DNA of 9,965 bases, from NCBI GenBank assembly GCA_009700155.1, contig WLMP01000029.1, positions 1 through 9,965 on the forward strand. Direction: 5' to 3'. This stretch comes from Actinomycetota bacterium. GTDB lineage: Bacteria > Actinomycetota > Actinomycetes > Nanopelagicales > Nanopelagicaceae. Of this stretch, positions 7,358 to 9,965 are shown piece after piece (within the stretch, counting starts at the first letter, position 1; the number at the start of each line of letters is the position of its first letter). The translations under genes were made by a program, and so were the position numbers. The notes beneath the pieces are model-generated. The model was not told the origin of the DNA, did no database searches, and worked only from the letters and a program-made list of their open reading frames with translations.

Positions 7358-8132
7358 CATAAATGAAATCCACCGTGTTGTAATAAAGGTTGGCTCATCT
7401 ACATTAACCGGTAAAGCTGGTGCAAATTTAGACCCAAAGGCAATTGATGATTTAGTTGATGTTGTAGCTAATCTTAAATCTCGACACAAAGAGGTAATTG
7501 TTGTTTCATCTGGCGCAATTGCTGCTGGTTTAGCACCACTGGGCTTAACAGCACGCCCTTCGGATTTAACTTCCCAACAAGCTGCTGCATCTGTAGGTCA
7601 AGGTCTATTAATGGCCAAATACACCCAATCCTTTAATAGATTTAAGATCACAACCTCACAGGTTTTAATTACGCTAGAAGATATAACAAAGGAATCTCAT
7701 GTTGCCAATATCAAGGGTGTACTAAATTCTCTTTTAGAATTAGGTGTTGTCCCAGTTATTAATGAAAATGACACTGTAGGCACTGAAGAAATTAAATATG
7801 GCGATAATGATGGATTAGCAGCGCGAGTTACTAAGTTAGTTGATGCTGATTTATTAGTTTTAATCACCGATATTGATGGTTTATATGATGCAGATCCAAG
7901 CACACCAGGTGCTAAGCAAATTCATTTAGTATCAGATATTTCAAAAATTGATACTGCATCCCTTGGGGGAGCAGGTTCTGCTGGAGTTGGTAGCGGTGGC
8001 ATGATCACAAAGATTGAAGCTGCCAAAGTTGTTACTACCTCAGGAATTGGAATGCTTTTAACAAAAATATCTGATCTATCAGCTGCTCTAGATGGCAAAC
8101 AGGTTGGTACGTATTTTCTACCTAATTCTTAA
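7341..8132 (+). CDS. proB: Glutamate 5-kinase, catalytic domain only (no PUA domain)
   Basis: This enzyme phosphorylates L-glutamate with ATP to gamma-glutamyl phosphate, the first step of proline synthesis. The 263 residues are a complete amino-acid-kinase domain: K16-V-G-S-S near the N-terminus, [11 protein letters not shown]141-E-N-D144 (glutamate-binding region), G154-D-N-D157, the T-D-I-D-G-L-Y-D nucleotide-side block, and G-G-M-I-T-K. Canonical bacterial ProB is about 370 residues with a C-terminal PUA domain. Here the protein stops just after the G-T-Y-F-L-P segment that ends the kinase domain. The start overlaps obgE by 17 bases from the ATG at 7341; the ATG at 7347 is an alternative, and neither has a clear Shine-Dalgarno sequence, pointing to translational coupling. 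The 3' end overlaps the opposite-strand hydrolase gene by 11 bases. The enzyme assignment is firm. Confidence 0.95.
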   Translation: MKMSININEIHRVVIKVGSSTLTGKAGANLDPKAIDDLVDVVANLKSRHKEVIVVSSGAIAAGLAPLGLTARPSDLTSQQAAASVGQGLLMAKYTQSFNRFKITTSQVLITLEDITKESHVANIKGVLNSLLELGVVPVINENDTVGTEEIKYGDNDGLAARVTKLVDADLLVLITDIDGLYDADPSTPGAKQIHLVSDISKIDTASLGGAGSAGVGSGGMITKIEAAKVVTTSGIGMLLTKISDLSAALDGKQVGTYFLPNS

Positions 8133-9288
8133 GGTTTGAAATTTCTAATAATGCTTTAGCAGTATCTGATTCATGATCTGAGTCGGTTGGATTATCACTT
8201 AATTTCACAATTACCGTCCTGGTTTCAGGATTTATAAAAATAAATTGACCATGTAATCCCATTGCCATATAAATATTTGGATATGGATGCCAAAGTTGCG
8301 CAGCATAACCCCAGTTGCGATCTAGTGTTGTAACTGGTGTTGTCATTCGCTTTAGCCATGCTTTATCAATAACCTTATTTGGACCTGCATAGCCACCATT
8401 TAGAAACAACATTCCCACCCGGGCATAATCAATTCCAGATGCGTTAAAGCAGCAGAAAGTCTTCTCAGTACCACCTATGCGATCCACATTCCAGGTAGCT
8501 GGATACTTTGCACCAACAATCTGCCACACATTTTGACTAAAGTAATCTGCAATTTTCTTACCAGTAACTTTTTTAATAATCATTCCCAACATCTGAGTAT
8601 CAACGCTTCGGTACTCAGATTCAGTACCTGGTTCAAAAGCCATTTTTCTATTATTTTTTAAGAACCAATCTAAATCGGTCGTGGCATACATCTGAGCTAT
8701 GGCAACACCCCAACCAGATGGTCCTGATGGGTAGTTATCACTAACTCCAACTCCTGCTTGCATATCCAATAGTTGTTTAATTGTTACTAAATCAAAACTA
8801 CTTCCATTTTTTAAATCCGGGAAGTAATCAACAAATTTGTCACTCTCTTTGATCTTGCCTTGAGAGACTAACTGACCAATCATTATTGAGGTCATAGTTT
8901 TTGCAACAGAATAAGATGGTAATTGTGTTTGCTGTGATACACCATCTTTATACCATTCAAAAGTCATCACACCATTTCGTAAAACAATAAAAGCATTTGT
9001 ATCGGTTTGTTTTAAAAATTCATTAAATGGAAGCGAGGTTCCCTTATACATAATTTCATCAGGCATCTTTTCGGCGGTTACTGGTATAGCTGTTGGCTTT
9101 AATGCTGGATCAATTACATGCCAAGGCATGAGAGTAGGAGTTTTAGATGCAGGTGCTAAGCCAAGTTTTATGGATGCAATTGGATCTGGATAGTGAATAA
9201 CCCGAGTAAAAACAAACAAGGCGATGTATAAAACACCGAGTGAAATTACGGTATTTCGTAGCACCTTAAACAGCCGTTTCATACCCAT
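8122..9288 (-). CDS. Membrane-anchored serine hydrolase, beta-lactamase/6-aminohexanoate-dimer hydrolase family
   Basis: This is a 388-residue protein of the serine beta-lactamase-like fold. Basic residues at 4-11 and a hydrophobic stretch at about 13-28 form an N-terminal membrane anchor or uncleaved signal, placing the catalytic domain outside the membrane. The nucleophile motif is S127-V-A-K130 (SxxK). The second motif is Y226-R-S228, in an E-P-G-T context followed by D-T-Q-M-L-G. An E-K-T-F-C-C-F-N-A segment (275-283) and H346-G-Q near the end replace a KTG box; both are typical of the 6-aminohexanoate-dimer hydrolase/esterase branch. The family is clear but the substrate is not: esterase, amidase or peptidase activity are all possible, and antibiotic hydrolysis is not implied. 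The gene points against its neighbours. Its 3' end overlaps proB by 11 bases and its start is 26 bases from proA. The ATG at 9288 is used; the ATG two codons on is an alternative. A weak AAGG lies 11 bases upstream. Confidence 0.88.
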   Translation of the reverse strand: MGMKRLFKVLRNTVISLGVLYIALFVFTRVIHYPDPIASIKLGLAPASKTPTLMPWHVIDPALKPTAIPVTAEKMPDEIMYKGTSLPFNEFLKQTDTNAFIVLRNGVMTFEWYKDGVSQQTQLPSYSVAKTMTSIMIGQLVSQGKIKESDKFVDYFPDLKNGSSFDLVTIKQLLDMQAGVGVSDNYPSGPSGWGVAIAQMYATTDLDWFLKNNRKMAFEPGTESEYRSVDTQMLGMIIKKVTGKKIADYFSQNVWQIVGAKYPATWNVDRIGGTEKTFCCFNASGIDYARVGMLFLNGGYAGPNKVIDKAWLKRMTTPVTTLDRNWGYAAQLWHPYPNIYMAMGLHGQFIFINPETRTVIVKLSDNPTDSDHESDTAKALLEISNLKN

Positions 9289-9308
9289 AGCCTAATTGGC
9301 CTTAGGCT
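9289..9308. repeat. Perfect 7-bp inverted repeat in the hydrolase-proA divergent gap
   Basis: AGCCTAA (9289-9295) and TTAGGCT (9302-9308) flank TTGGCC and fill most of the 26 bases between the two divergent start codons. It may be an operator shared by both genes, or a hairpin covering the proA translation start region. A TAGCCT (9288-9293) fits the TANNNT -10 pattern on the plus strand, but no good -35 accompanies it. The symmetry is certain; the function is inferred. Confidence 0.45.
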
Positions 9309-9314
9309 TAGCCC

Positions 9315-9965
9315 ATGGCTGCCACATCGGTGATTGAGAGTATTGCAAAGAGTGCCCGCTTGGCCGCGCGAACTCTTGCTGGGTCCACAACAGATCAACG
9401 CAATCAAGTTTTACTAAATATTGCAGATGAATTAGAAAAAAACTTAACAGTAATTTTAGAAGCAAATCAATTAGATATGGATCTAGCTAAAGCATCTGGC
9501 ATGAATCAATCACTTCAGGATCGACTACTTCTTACTAAGACAAGAGTTTTATCAATGGCAAATGCCGCCAGAGAAATAACTAAATTACCTGATCCATTAA
9601 ATCGGATTTTAGTTGATAGGAATTTAGAAAATGGTTTAAATCTAAAGCAAAAAAGTGTTCCATTTGGAGTTGTGGGGATGGTTTATGAAGCTAGACCAAA
9701 TGTAACAGTTGATGCTGCAGTAATACTTATTAAATCTGGAAATGCGGCGCTGTTACGTGGCTCGGCATCAGCGGCAAACAGTAACAAAATTCTAATTGAC
9801 ATTATGCATAAAGCGTTTAAGGAAACATCAATTTCACCAGATGTAATTCAATTAGTTCCATCAGATGATCGCAGCACAGTAACTGCTTTGCTAAAGGCTA
9901 GAGGATTTGTAGATTTAGTAATCCCTAGAGGAAGTGCTTCACTGATTAGAACCGTAGTTGATGAA
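9315..9965 (+). CDS. proA: Gamma-glutamyl phosphate reductase, 3' end missing
   Basis: This is the NADPH-dependent reductase that converts gamma-glutamyl phosphate to glutamate 5-semialdehyde, the step after ProB. The frame stays open to the end of the window and covers 217 codons, about half of the usual 415-430 residues. Diagnostic ProA blocks are V-P-F-G-V-V-G-M-V-Y-E-A-R-P-N-V-T-V-D-A (nucleotide-binding region, from about 9658), the K-S-G-N-A-A-L-L-R-G block that follows, and V-I-P-R-G-S-A-S near 9920-9943. The catalytic Cys lies beyond the window. The ATG at 9315 matches the family N-terminus (S-A-R-L-A-A-R), with only a partial Shine-Dalgarno (TTAGG, 9302-9306). Because the hydrolase gene lies inverted between proB and proA, proA cannot simply continue the proB transcript in the usual way. 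It probably needs its own promoter, which would have to lie within the 5' part of the hydrolase gene or in the 26-base gap. Confidence 0.95.
   Translation, partial: MAATSVIESIAKSARLAARTLAGSTTDQRNQVLLNIADELEKNLTVILEANQLDMDLAKASGMNQSLQDRLLLTKTRVLSMANAAREITKLPDPLNRILVDRNLENGLNLKQKSVPFGVVGMVYEARPNVTVDAAVILIKSGNAALLRGSASAANSNKILIDIMHKAFKETSISPDVIQLVPSDDRSTVTALLKARGFVDLVIPRGSASLIRTVVDE

Noticed and set aside
8133..8450. A frameshifted PUA domain downstream of proB
   Set aside because: This stretch codes for the C-terminal part of the opposite-strand hydrolase, and I saw no PUA-like sequence in the plus-strand frames.
8122..9288. Antibiotic-resistance beta-lactamase
   Set aside because: The motifs fit the 6-aminohexanoate-dimer hydrolase/esterase branch, with Y-R-S and H-G-Q in place of the class C Y-A-N and KTG boxes, so resistance cannot be inferred.
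1..9965. CRISPR arrays, insertion sequences, tRNA or rRNA genes
   Set aside because: No regularly spaced repeats, transposase-like frames, terminal inverted repeats, or tRNA T-arm signatures outside coding sequence were seen.

Overview
The window looks like a stretch of chromosomal core genome from an AT-rich, compact actinobacterium. The gene order mrdA-rodA-rne-rplU-rpmA-obgE-proB-proA is the usual actinobacterial order. The RNase E has the actinobacterial form, with its catalytic core in the middle and an Arg-rich acidic/basic extension in front. The Obg protein has the long C-terminal tail typical of the phylum. Base composition is low for the phylum (roughly 40% G+C by eye), spacing is tight, several genes overlap, and at least one protein has lost a domain. 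Together these suggest a genome-streamlined freshwater lineage such as acI/Nanopelagicales. That assignment is an inference; no rRNA or other marker is present to confirm it.

Layout. 1-2864: the cell-elongation pair, the 3' part of mrdA (PBP2 transpeptidase) and rodA (SEDS glycosyltransferase), joined by an ATGA stop/start overlap. 2865-3063: a 199-base non-coding gap with a candidate promoter and several inverted repeats, probably the leader of rne. 3064-5118: rne (RNase E/G). 5119-5214: a short gap with a candidate promoter overlapped by a perfect inverted repeat. 5215-5804: rplU and rpmA (ribosomal proteins L21 and L27), closed by a strong intrinsic terminator at 5826-5859. 5882-8132: obgE and proB, overlapping and probably translationally coupled. 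8122-9288, minus strand: a membrane-anchored serine hydrolase of the beta-lactamase/6-aminohexanoate-dimer hydrolase type, overlapping the end of proB. 9315-9965: the 5' half of proA, which runs off the window.

How the genes work together. PBP2 and RodA form the two-enzyme core that polymerises and cross-links side-wall peptidoglycan. RNase E, L21, L27 and Obg belong to RNA turnover, ribosome structure and ribosome assembly. ProB and ProA catalyse the first two steps of proline synthesis from glutamate. The serine hydrolase sits between proB and proA on the opposite strand and has no evident link to proline synthesis.

I see no mobile element, CRISPR array, tRNA or rRNA gene, or toxin/defence cassette. 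Most of the window is ordinary housekeeping sequence, and I found no convincing new multi-gene system. The points most worth checking are the non-coding leader before rne, the ProB without its PUA domain, the inverted hydrolase gene wedged between proB and proA, and small palindromes at three gene borders.
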